A DNA stretch of 6,534 bases from Acidimicrobiaceae bacterium (lineage in GTDB: Bacteria; Actinomycetota; Acidimicrobiia; Acidimicrobiales; RAAP-2): the NCBI GenBank assembly GCA_003133005.1, contig PKZI01000066.1:5109-11642 (forward strand), in the 5' to 3' direction. Below are positions 1 through 6,355 of the stretch, piece after piece. How positions within the stretch are numbered: the first letter of the stretch is position 1; each line of letters begins with the position of its first letter. The translations under genes and the position numbers were made by a program. A model generated the notes under the pieces. That model did not search any database. It had not been told where the DNA came from and saw nothing but the letters and a program-made list of their open reading frames with translations.

Positions 1-1746
1 TCGGGAGCGCTTGACGTCATCGTCATCGACTCCGTCGCGGCCCTTACGCCGCGTGCCGAAATCGAAGGCGACATGGGTGACTCGCACATGGGCCTCCAGG
101 CACGACTCATGAGCCAGGCTCTACGCAAGTTGACGGGTGGTCTTTCCAAGTCCAACACGGTCGCCATCTTCATCAATCAGTTGCGCGAAAAAATAGGAAT
201 CGTTTACGGCTGTTTTGAGTACAACGCTCGAGTTGTACTGGCCGACGGTACGACCGAGAAAATTGGCAAGATCGTAAATCAGAAGATGCCTGTCGAGGTC
301 CTCTCGTACGACGCAAAGACCAACAAAGTAATCCCCAAGCGTGTCGTGAATTGGTTCGACAATGGTCGTACTGAGGAGTTCCTGCAGATTACGGTGGCGA
401 AACCTATGAAAAATGGCGTTGCCCAATTTGGGTGCACGTCGAACCACTCGATTCGTACGCCCGCGGGGTGGGTAGAAGCTGGGAATCTGAAAGTCGGCGA
501 TCGAGTCCTTGAAGCGCTACCGCACTATCTTTCGGATTTTCAATGGGCGGCACTTCGCGGCACGTTGATGGGGGATGGCGCTGTGTCGCCTTCAGGTAGT
601 GGATTCGGGGCGCGTTTTCGCTACGACCACTGTCCTGCGCAAACTGCTTACGCTGATTGGAAGGCTTCTCTTTTCGGCAACTTAAAGTCAAGTCGCCACG
701 TGCGCGCCGATGGCGTCGTGAGTTATGACTTCACGCCCTTGCCCGAACTTGCTGAACTTCGGAAAAGCGTGTACGAAAAGGGAAAGAAGGTTTTCGACGA
801 CGACTACCTAAAATCACTTACGCCACTGTCGCTTGCCCTTTGGTACATGGATGACGCGAGTTTTGATGTGAGATCAAAGGGCGTGCAGAGGCGGACCGTA
901 GGGCTTACCGGCCACGTCGAAATTTGTGTCGAAGCAATGGAGGCGAGGACGCGAGAAAGACTCGTTTCCTATCTCGCTGATACGTGGGGCATTCGCACGC
1001 AACTCGAGGAGAGTGGTGCAACGAAACAGTCCATCCTGGTCTTCACGAACGTCGAGTCTGCAAAACTCCACGCACTCATTGCGCCTTACGTACACCCAAG
1101 CATGGAGCACAAACTTTTGCCCCGCTTTCGTGGAAAGTTCAGCGTAGAGCCGGTGTTTGTACCCATGAGGTATGAACTGATGGCGATGCCGATAACTAAT
1201 GTGAAGGTGAAGCCGAAGACACGGTCGATGCGTCGTTTTGACATAGAGGTAGAGGACAGCCACAACTATTTTGTTGACGGTGTGATGGTTCACAACTCAC
1301 CCGAGGTCACCCCTGGCGGTCGAGCATTGAAGTTCTATTCGTCAGTGCGACTCGACATCCGTCGTATTGAATCAATCAAGGATGGAACCGAAGTAGTTGG
1401 CAACCGCACGCGAGTAAAAGTCGTCAAGAACAAATGTGCGGCTCCGTTTAAGCAGGCTGAGTTCGACATCATGTACGGCCAAGGCATCAGTCGTGAAGGC
1501 TCGGTTCTCGACGTCGCCGTCGAACTCGGCTTCGTGAAGAAGGCGGGTTCCTGGTTCACGTACGAAGGTGAGCAGATGGGCCAAGGTCGTGAGAATGTCA
1601 AGGTGTTCTTGAAGGAGAATCCTCAGACGATGGCGGAGATCGACGAGCGCGTGCGCGAGCATCTGGCGACGTCACTCGCTCCTGACGTCGTCGGCATCGT
1701 CGGCGAGGCCGACATCGACGTCGATACGCCTATTTCGTTGGATTAG
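1..1746 (+). CDS. recA: Recombinase RecA, 3' part, interrupted by an in-frame intein
   Basis: RecA is the ATP-dependent strand-exchange recombinase that coats single-stranded DNA and triggers the SOS response in the cytoplasm. The reading frame is open from base 1, so the true start and about 134 N-terminal residues (E. coli numbering), including the Walker A loop, lie upstream. Codons 1-70 are the left extein: Walker B ([10 protein letters not shown], codons 6-15), loop L1 (EIEGDMGD, codons 20-27) and [10 protein letters not shown] leading into loop L2. An intein fills 211-1296. The right extein (1297-1743, 149 codons) resumes with [20 protein letters not shown] and runs through [18 protein letters not shown] and [14 protein letters not shown] to an acidic tail ending ISLD. 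Joined, the exteins give 219 residues matching E. coli RecA from about residue 135 onward. RecA can be active only after protein splicing. The L2 aromatic residue next to the intein is Tyr (codon 69) where E. coli has Phe203. No recX follows within the window. Confidence 0.97.
   Translation, partial: SGALDVIVIDSVAALTPRAEIEGDMGDSHMGLQARLMSQALRKLTGGLSKSNTVAIFINQLREKIGIVYGCFEYNARVVLADGTTEKIGKIVNQKMPVEVLSYDAKTNKVIPKRVVNWFDNGRTEEFLQITVAKPMKNGVAQFGCTSNHSIRTPAGWVEAGNLKVGDRVLEALPHYLSDFQWAALRGTLMGDGAVSPSGSGFGARFRYDHCPAQTAYADWKASLFGNLKSSRHVRADGVVSYDFTPLPELAELRKSVYEKGKKVFDDDYLKSLTPLSLALWYMDDASFDVRSKGVQRRTVGLTGHVEICVEAMEARTRERLVSYLADTWGIRTQLEESGATKQSILVFTNVESAKLHALIAPYVHPSMEHKLLPRFRGKFSVEPVFVPMRYELMAMPITNVKVKPKTRSMRRFDIEVEDSHNYFVDGVMVHNSPEVTPGGRALKFYSSVRLDIRRIESIKDGTEVVGNRTRVKVVKNKCAAPFKQAEFDIMYGQGISREGSVLDVAVELGFVKKAGSWFTYEGEQMGQGRENVKVFLKENPQTMAEIDERVREHLATSLAPDVVGIVGEADIDVDTPISLD
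211..1296 (+). mobile_element. RecA intein with LAGLIDADG homing endonuclease (362 aa)
   Basis: This in-frame protein intron excises itself from the RecA precursor and joins the exteins; its endonuclease domain would spread it into intein-free recA alleles. Numbering from Cys1 (codon TGT at 211): block A is C1[12 protein letters not shown]; block B is T76-S-N-H79 followed by IRTPAGW and GDRV; LAGLIDADG motif 1 is LRGTLMGDG (115-123, Asp122); motif 2 is LALWYMDDA (208-216, Asp215); block F is [20 protein letters not shown] (341-360); and the C-terminus is H361-N362 followed by Ser+1 of RecA. All class 1 splicing residues (Cys1, block B Thr/His, penultimate His, terminal Asn, +1 Ser) are present. 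Insertion is after the residue matching E. coli Gly204, in loop L2. From memory, site, length and sequence resemble the M. leprae RecA intein (about 365 aa). Block B has Ser where TPNH is usual, and motif 2 ends in Ala rather than Gly, so cleavage activity is uncertain. Splicing looks intact. Confidence 0.96.
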
Positions 1747-1770
1747 TCGTCGGCTCTGCGCCCGCGACGA
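1747..1770 (+). terminator. Weak inverted repeat just after the recA stop
   Basis: TCGTCG (1747-1752) and CGACGA (1765-1770) are perfect reverse complements separated by 12 nt, beginning at the first base after the recA stop codon. No T-tract follows (the next bases are TTGAAG), so this is not a canonical intrinsic terminator. It may be a weak transcript 3'-end structure or chance. Confidence 0.2.
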
Positions 1771-1791
1771 TTGAAGAGCAAGGCACAACCC

Positions 1792-1803
1792 CGAGGGGCC
1801 TCG
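1792..1803. repeat. Short inverted repeat upstream of the peptidase promoter
   Basis: CGAGG (1792-1796) and CCTCG (1799-1803) form a 5+5 bp inverted repeat with a 2-bp centre, ending 4 bp before the proposed -10 hexamer at 1808. The 2-nt loop is too small for an RNA hairpin, so if it has a role it would be as a DNA-level site such as an operator. It is short enough to arise by chance. Confidence 0.15.
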
Positions 1804-1807
1804 CAAG

Positions 1808-1813
1808 TACCCT
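1808..1813 (+). promoter_or_regulatory. Candidate leaderless -10 element for the S66 peptidase gene
   Basis: TACCCT fits the actinobacterial TANNNT -10 consensus and lies 7 nt before the ATG at 1821. That spacing would place the transcription start on the start codon. No Shine-Dalgarno sequence lies between them, and I see no convincing -35 hexamer at 16-18 bp. The hexamer alone is weak; the same arrangement at three other genes in the window raises its weight. Confidence 0.5.
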
Positions 1814-1820
1814 GGTACGA

Positions 1821-2873
1821 ATGGTTAGCCGCGGGCCACTTCTCGTGCCTCCGAAATTACGAGCAGGCGATCAGGTGGCGATCGTGTCGCCCTCGTGGGC
1901 GGGGGCCGGCGTCTTTCCCCAAGTCCACGAGAGAGGTCTTCGCGTTCTGCGCGAGGATCTCGAACTCGTGCCTGTTGAGTATCCGACCACGCGTCTCGTG
2001 GGTGCGAGCGCGAGTGATCGGGCAAGAGATATCAACGCCGCACTCGCCAATCCAGATATCAAAGCCCTCATGGCGGTGATCGGTGGATCCGACCAGATCA
2101 CAGTTTTGCGGTACCTCGACCCAGAGATCGTACGAGCGAGTCCAAAGGCGTTCTTTGGTTACTCCGATAACACGAACCTGCTCAATTATTTGTGGAGTTT
2201 GGGCATCGCGAGCTACCACGGAGGTTCGACTTTGGTCCACTTGGCGCGCGCCGGTGGCGTTCATCCTCTTTTTCTTTCGTCACTGCGCCACGCGCTCTTT
2301 GATCACGGAGAAGTCGAGATCGCGCCGGTTGACGCCTTCACCGATCTACAGCCACGTTGGGAAGATTCTTCGACGCTTGAAAGTCCGCTTCCAACGACGC
2401 CCGAGCCGGGTTGGCATTGGCATAACGCGACGAACGTCGTGACGGGACCGTCGTGGGGTGGAAACCTTGAGATCCTTTCTTGGAACCTCGCGGCAAATCG
2501 TTGGATTGGACCCAATTCGTACTACGAGGGCTGCGTGCTTCTGCTCGAGACCTCCGAAGAGATGCCCTCGGCGAGCGACGTCTTTCGAATGTTGCGCAAT
2601 ATGGGCGAGCGCGGTCTTCTCGAGCAGTTTCCTGCCGTGGTGGTCGCCAAGCCCAAGTCGTGGCATACGCACGCGCCACTTGACGAAGATGAGCGCGCGT
2701 TGTTTCGTGCAGAACAAGAAGAGGCGGTGATGGCGGCGATGAGCACGTACAACCCTTCGGCGGTCGTGGTCGTAGGACCGGACTTCGGTCACACCGATCC
2801 CCAGTACGTCCTTCCCTACGGAGGGCTCGTCACGGTGGACGGTCCGAACGAGCGACTTGTCGCGCACTACTAA
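1821..2873 (+). CDS. S66-family LD-carboxypeptidase, MccF-like serine peptidase
   Basis: Family S66 serine peptidases hydrolyse the L-Lys/meso-Dap to D-Ala bond of muropeptides in cell-wall recycling (LdcA). The MccF branch instead cleaves aminoacyl-adenylate antibiotics such as processed microcin C. The 350-residue protein has no signal peptide, so it should be cytoplasmic. The N-terminal half (about 8-140) has the IGG-S-D segment (87-91) and the nucleophile elbow FFGYSDNT with Ser115. The C-terminal half has GGNLEILSW (213-221), VLLLETSEE with Glu243, and FGHTDP with His324; Ser115, Glu243 and His324 form the expected Ser-Glu-His triad. GHTDPQYVLPYGG near the end and the tryptophan-rich segment before GGNL look more MccF-like than LdcA-like to me, but substrate cannot be assigned. 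The ATG at 1821 is the earliest start in frame and sits 7 nt after a TANNNT hexamer. The gene follows recA after 74 bp and converges on the monooxygenase gene with a 15-bp gap that shows no clear terminator. Confidence 0.92.
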   Translation: MVSRGPLLVPPKLRAGDQVAIVSPSWAGAGVFPQVHERGLRVLREDLELVPVEYPTTRLVGASASDRARDINAALANPDIKALMAVIGGSDQITVLRYLDPEIVRASPKAFFGYSDNTNLLNYLWSLGIASYHGGSTLVHLARAGGVHPLFLSSLRHALFDHGEVEIAPVDAFTDLQPRWEDSSTLESPLPTTPEPGWHWHNATNVVTGPSWGGNLEILSWNLAANRWIGPNSYYEGCVLLLETSEEMPSASDVFRMLRNMGERGLLEQFPAVVVAKPKSWHTHAPLDEDERALFRAEQEEAVMAAMSTYNPSAVVVVGPDFGHTDPQYVLPYGGLVTVDGPNERLVAHY

Positions 2874-2888
2874 AGAATCGATAACTCG

Positions 2889-4334
2889 TTAGACCGTAAT
2901 TTCGTGGTCGCTTTCGTCGAAGAGCTTCGTCTCTTGGCGAAATTTGAAGGTGAAGTCGGGCCAAATGGTCGTGTTTTTCCCTTGTTCATTCAAGTACCAA
3001 CTGGCGCAGCCGGTGCCCCAGACGGTACCCGGCAGTTTTTCTTGAAGTTCCTTCGTCCACTTTTGCGCGGCTTGTGCGCTCGGTTCGATGCGGGCACCGC
3101 GCAGGAGTGCGAACTTGATTGCCTTGACTATGTAATGAAGCTGGCTCTCGTGCATGAAGATGATTGACGAATGTCCGAGCGCAGTATTCGGGCCTCCCAA
3201 CATGAAGAAGTTGGGGAAGTTAGGGAACATCGTGCCCTTGTAGTTGGCCGCTTCACCGCGAAAGGCCTCGCCTAGTTGCTCGCCGTTCACGCCGTGTACC
3301 TTTTGACCGATTGGATTGTCCGTGACGTAAAAGCCGGTCGCGGCGATGATCACGTCGAGTTCATGGAGCGTGTCGTCCTTTGTTCGGATACCGTGGGGCT
3401 CGATGCGCTCGATGGCGTCGGTAATGAGTGTGACGTTGTCGCGATTAAAAGCTGGGTAGTAGTCGTTGCTTATGAGCACACGTTTACAGCCCAGACGGTA
3501 AGAGGGTGTCAGTCGCTCACGAAGATTCGGATCCTCGATCTGTCGCGCGAGGTGGTCGCGTGACATCTGCTCACCTTTGGTCATGCGCTGCGGATTCTTC
3601 ACGAATCCCAGGACGAGGAGTTCACGCTGCCAGTACCCGAGCGCGCGTACTAGTCGTTGGGCGAGGGGCAGCGTCTTGAACAGTCGCATGGATCGACGCC
3701 TCACGTCGTGGCCGAGGTGGGGCATAACCCACGACGGCGTGCGTTGAAAGACGGCAAGTGATCCAACGATGGGCGCGATTTGGGGGACTACTTGGATGGC
3801 GCTGGCGCCGGTGCCAATCACCCCGACGCGTTTGCCCGTCAGGTCAAGCGAATGATCCCACTTCGCCGTGTGCATGATTGGACCCGTGAACGTACCGATC
3901 CCCTCAATGTCGGGCATCCGAGGTTCGGCCAGTCCACCCGCAGCGATGACCACGGTGCGCGCTTGGAACTCTCCTTCACTCGTGGTGAGATGCCAGAGAT
4001 TTGTCGAGACATCGAACGAGATATCGGTGACGTCGTGATTGAACTTGATGAGACCGCGAAGGTTGTGCGTGGTCGCGACGTCGTGCAGATACGCCAAGAT
4101 TTCGGGTTGGTAACTGTAGGTATTGCTCCAACGGGGGTTGGGTGCGAAAGAAAAGGAATACAGGTTGCTCGAGACGTCGCAACGACAGCCGGGATACGTA
4201 TTGTCGCGCCACGTCCCACCGATGTCGTCCGCGCGCTCGAAGAGCGCAAAGTTCCCGACCCCCGCCGCCTTCAGCCGGATAGCCGTGCCAAGACCTCCGA
4301 AACCGGAACCAATGACCGCGACGTTGAGTACCAC
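2889..4334 (-). CDS. Type I Baeyer-Villiger / flavin-containing monooxygenase
   Basis: This is an FAD- and NADPH-dependent monooxygenase that inserts one oxygen atom into a ketone (Baeyer-Villiger) or oxidises a nitrogen or sulfur centre; the substrate is unknown. In its 481 residues I see the FAD Rossmann motif GSGFGG (9-14), the Glu33 turn followed by DIGGTW (37-42), YPGCRCDV (47-54), the type I BVMO fingerprint F-x-G-x3-H-x3-W-D (149-160), the NADPH motif GTGASA (174-179), FQRTPSWVMP (196-205), IIAATGF (329-335) and a C-terminal GKNTTIWPDF segment. The fingerprint, rather than the FMO version FxGxxxHxxx(Y/F), argues for a true BVMO. The length is shorter than cyclohexanone monooxygenase (about 540) and suits the actinobacterial BVMO-like families. 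The GTG start at 4334 is tightly fixed: an in-frame TAG lies 12 nt upstream and the first beta strand starts at residue 3. No transmembrane segment is evident. It is transcribed divergently from the acyltransferase gene. Confidence 0.95.
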   Translation of the reverse strand: MVLNVAVIGSGFGGLGTAIRLKAAGVGNFALFERADDIGGTWRDNTYPGCRCDVSSNLYSFSFAPNPRWSNTYSYQPEILAYLHDVATTHNLRGLIKFNHDVTDISFDVSTNLWHLTTSEGEFQARTVVIAAGGLAEPRMPDIEGIGTFTGPIMHTAKWDHSLDLTGKRVGVIGTGASAIQVVPQIAPIVGSLAVFQRTPSWVMPHLGHDVRRRSMRLFKTLPLAQRLVRALGYWQRELLVLGFVKNPQRMTKGEQMSRDHLARQIEDPNLRERLTPSYRLGCKRVLISNDYYPAFNRDNVTLITDAIERIEPHGIRTKDDTLHELDVIIAATGFYVTDNPIGQKVHGVNGEQLGEAFRGEAANYKGTMFPNFPNFFMLGGPNTALGHSSIIFMHESQLHYIVKAIKFALLRGARIEPSAQAAQKWTKELQEKLPGTVWGTGCASWYLNEQGKNTTIWPDFTFKFRQETKLFDESDHEITV

Positions 4335-4340
4335 ACGCCA

Positions 4341-4346
4341 ACGCTA
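4341..4346 (-). promoter_or_regulatory. Candidate leaderless -10 element for the monooxygenase gene
   Basis: On the minus strand TAGCGT (4346 down to 4341) is followed by TGGCGT and then the GTG start at 4334, a 6-nt spacing. The hexamer contains an in-frame TAG stop, so translation cannot begin further upstream. The 6 nt before GTG leave no room for a Shine-Dalgarno site, which supports a leaderless transcript. Confidence 0.6.
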
Positions 4347-4378
4347 CACACGCGACGGCAGGCTCGACCAACGGCCGG

Positions 4379-4384
4379 TAGCGT
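4379..4384 (+). promoter_or_regulatory. Candidate leaderless -10 element for the acyltransferase gene
   Basis: TAGCGT lies 7 nt before the GTG at 4392 and is the same hexamer as the divergent element at 4346-4341. It guides the choice of 4392 over the in-frame GTG at 4383, which would overlap the hexamer. No clear -35 element or Shine-Dalgarno sequence is visible. Confidence 0.55.
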
Positions 4385-4391
4385 GACTCGC

Positions 4392-5033
4392 GTGAGTATC
4401 CGCCTGCGCCTTCGTCGACGACTCGGCGCCTGGATTCGACGAACCCGCGCCTACGCCAACGAAGTCGCCACTGTGGGCCCTGACGAGGACTACGCTCGTC
4501 GTTTTTATTACTTCGGGGCGCGCGCCGCGCTGCTCGCCCCTCAAGGCGTGATTTACAACGAGCGTTACCTCTCCATTGGCGACGAAGTGCTCATTGGGCC
4601 CAACGTCTGTCTCACGGCGGGCATTGGCCCCGATCAAGAGATGCTGTCCGCGCCCGTCGTGAGTATTGGCAAGCGCTGCGTCATCGGGCGTGGTTCGCAC
4701 ATCATCGGACACTGGTCCATCCATCTCGGCGATGAGATACAGACTGGTCCCTACGTGTACATCACCGATCAAAATCACTCCTACGAGGACATCGATGCGC
4801 CCATTGGTTGGCAAAAGCCAACGGAAGGAGCCGTAAGTATTGGCTCGGGTAGCTGGCTTGGCGCGAACGTCGTCATTCTTCCTGGGACCACACTTGGCAA
4901 GAACACGGTCGTGGCGGCGGGTGCGGTGGTGCGCGGGACGTTTCCTGATCACGTCGTGCTCGGCGGAGTCCCCGCCAAAATATTGCGCCACTACAGCGAA
5001 GCCGAAGGGTGGCAGCCGGGCCCGGCGCGCTAA
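4392..5033 (+). CDS. Left-handed beta-helix (hexapeptide) acyltransferase
   Basis: This enzyme probably transfers an acyl group, most often acetyl from acetyl-CoA, to a hydroxyl or amino group of a sugar or small molecule, working as a trimer in the cytoplasm. The 213-residue protein starts with an Arg-rich helix (4-19), then shows hexapeptide-type repeats such as IGDEVLIGPNV (62-72), IGKRCVIGRGS (92-102), IHLGDEIQTGPYV (110-122) and IGSGSWLGANVVILPG (150-165). The probable catalytic His129 is in DQNHSYED, the loop position used by the maltose O-acetyltransferase/WbbJ-like group. GGVPAKILR (191-199) is the typical end of the coil. The acceptor cannot be named. I chose GTG 4392 because of the hexamer 7 nt upstream; GTG 4383 is possible. 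The frame stays open far upstream to 3780, but that part is antisense to the monooxygenase gene and is not credible as protein. The exporter gene follows after 5 bp, suggesting one transcript. Confidence 0.9.
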   Translation: MSIRLRLRRRLGAWIRRTRAYANEVATVGPDEDYARRFYYFGARAALLAPQGVIYNERYLSIGDEVLIGPNVCLTAGIGPDQEMLSAPVVSIGKRCVIGRGSHIIGHWSIHLGDEIQTGPYVYITDQNHSYEDIDAPIGWQKPTEGAVSIGSGSWLGANVVILPGTTLGKNTVVAAGAVVRGTFPDHVVLGGVPAKILRHYSEAEGWQPGPAR

Positions 5034-5038
5034 CGGCG

Positions 5039-6325
5039 ATGTTTAAGATCGACCTCTCGCCACTGCGCGGTTCGCCACAGTACCGGCGCCTCTATATCGC
5101 GGGGCTCTTCTCCGCGCTAGGGGGCCAGGCGACCTACGTGGCGACCGCCTACCAACTTCGCCAGTTGACGCACTCAACGCTCGAGGTCGGCGCGCTCGGT
5201 CTCGTCGAACTCATGCCGTTGTTGTTCTTCGGACTCTACGGCGGCGTGATCGCGGACCGTTGGGATCGTCGACGCGTGATCATTGCGAGCGAAGTGATCC
5301 TGATGGTGGCGACCGCGTTGTTGGTCGTCAATTCGTTCATCCATCATCCGAGTGTCCTAGCGATCTTCGTGCTCGACGCGTTCATTGTGGCATCAGGAAG
5401 CGTGCAGACGCCGAGCATCTCGGCGATGAACCAACTTCTCGTGCCTCACGAGAAGCAACGAGCCTCGGCGCAACTCAATGTGCTTCGCGGCACCGCGATG
5501 TCCATCCTTGGGCCCGCGCTCGGCGGGCTGCTCGCGGTTCTCGTGGGACCGGGGTGGGCCTATGTGTTTAACCTCGTGACGTTCGTCTTTTCGATCAGTC
5601 TCCTTTTTACCTTGGCGAAAGTCGCGACGACGAATGATCGACGTGAGAGCCAGACCGCGCTGATGCGCGAGGGCGTGCGTTACGCGCGCACGCGACCCGA
5701 CGTCGTGGGTACGTACCTCGTTGACCTGCTCGCGATGACGCTCGCGTACCCGGTAGTGATGTTGCCCTTCGTGGCGGCGCACTTTCACGAGACCTACGCA
5801 CTGTCGCTGCTCTACTGCGCCTTGCCGGGCGGAGCGTTTCTGGCGACGCTCACCATGAGCTGGACCCATCGCGTGCATCGTCTTGGTAAGGGCCTCGTGT
5901 TCGCGGCCGCGGGTTGGGGAGTTGGCATCGCCATCTTTGGTTACTCCTCGACGTTGTGGCTGGTCTTTCTGGGTCTCGCCGCCGCGGGCGCCGCCGACGC
6001 CTTTAGTGCGAGCTTTCGCCAAACGATGTGGAATCAGTCGATTCCTCCCGAGATCCGAGGCCGTATGGGGGGCCTCGAGATGATCTCGTACGCGCTCGGT
6101 CCAATGGCGGGCCAATTTCGCGCGGGCGCTATGGCGGCGTGGACAACGTTGCGATTTTCTCTGACCTTCGGTGGTCTTGCGTGCACCGGCTCGATCGGTG
6201 CGGTCGCGGTCGCGTTGCCGTCGCTCTGGCGTTTCGACTCTCGAACCGATCGCCACGTCCTCGAAGTGCAGGCTCTTCGTGCGAGCGAGAGTGACGAGGC
6301 GACACAGACCGGCGAGTGGCCCTAG
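5039..6325 (+). CDS. Major facilitator exporter, EntS-like (MFS_3-type)
   Basis: This is a proton-coupled inner-membrane transporter of the branch that includes the enterobactin exporter EntS and several drug efflux proteins; the substrate is unknown. It has 428 residues and about 12 hydrophobic segments, the first four near 18-38, 48-71, 80-99 and 105-125. The MFS motif A loop G-G-V-I-A-D-R-W-D-R-R-R (68-79) follows the second segment. GPALGGLL (158-165) is in the fifth or sixth segment region. The central cytoplasmic loop has REGVRYARTRP (210-220), as in this family. The tail from about 400 is hydrophilic and acidic. ATG 5039 is preferred because the protein then begins with a short amphipathic stretch (SPLRGSPQYRRLY) as in relatives. 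GTG 5009 would overlap the acyltransferase by 25 nt and add 10 residues. There is no Shine-Dalgarno and no TANNNT element before 5039, so translation is probably coupled to the upstream stop codon at 5031-5033. Confidence 0.93.
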   Translation: MFKIDLSPLRGSPQYRRLYIAGLFSALGGQATYVATAYQLRQLTHSTLEVGALGLVELMPLLFFGLYGGVIADRWDRRRVIIASEVILMVATALLVVNSFIHHPSVLAIFVLDAFIVASGSVQTPSISAMNQLLVPHEKQRASAQLNVLRGTAMSILGPALGGLLAVLVGPGWAYVFNLVTFVFSISLLFTLAKVATTNDRRESQTALMREGVRYARTRPDVVGTYLVDLLAMTLAYPVVMLPFVAAHFHETYALSLLYCALPGGAFLATLTMSWTHRVHRLGKGLVFAAAGWGVGIAIFGYSSTLWLVFLGLAAAGAADAFSASFRQTMWNQSIPPEIRGRMGGLEMISYALGPMAGQFRAGAMAAWTTLRFSLTFGGLACTGSIGAVAVALPSLWRFDSRTDRHVLEVQALRASESDEATQTGEWP

Positions 6326-6343
6326 GGGTGGAGGGTGAACCTC

Positions 6344-6349
6344 TAACCT
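6344..6349 (+). promoter_or_regulatory. Candidate leaderless -10 element for serB
   Basis: TAACCT lies 6 nt before the GTG at 6356. Its TAA is an in-frame stop for serB, so the coding region cannot extend upstream. The GGAGGG at 6330-6335 is about 20 nt from the GTG, too far to serve as its ribosome binding site. There is no good -35 match. The 30-nt gap after the exporter stop shows only a 4-bp stem (6331-6334 with 6340-6343) and no terminator. Confidence 0.55.
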
Positions 6350-6355
6350 TCTAGC

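Noticed and set aside
874..1293. Open frames in other phases within the intein
   Set aside because: The intein frame is continuous with both exteins and carries all motifs, so the other frames add nothing. There is no sign of a separate free-standing endonuclease start.
1771..1776. TTGAAG as a -35 element for the peptidase promoter
   Set aside because: It is 31 bp from the proposed -10 hexamer, well outside the 16-19 bp range.
2346..2867. 173-codon open frame on the minus strand inside the S66 peptidase gene
   Set aside because: It is a shadow of a gene whose catalytic triad and full length are convincing; the translation shows no recognisable fold.
3780..4391. Open frame on the plus strand, 204 codons, joined upstream of the acyltransferase
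   Set aside because: It lies antisense to the well-supported monooxygenase gene, its translation has no family resemblance, and the hexapeptide protein is complete from 4392. The open frame is a by-product of GC-rich codon use.
4344..4991. 215-codon open frame on the minus strand covering the acyltransferase
   Set aside because: It is antisense to a clear hexapeptide-repeat protein and overlaps the divergent promoter region. The repeat periodicity of the real gene explains its openness.
5393..6256. 287-codon open frame on the minus strand inside the exporter gene
   Set aside because: Its translation is Arg/His-rich and low in hydrophobic residues, typical of the reverse frame of a GC-rich membrane protein gene. 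There is no motif or start context.
6330..6337. GGAGGGTG as a ribosome binding site for serB
   Set aside because: It is about 20 nt from the GTG start, and an in-frame TAA at 6344 blocks any earlier start, so the spacing is wrong.
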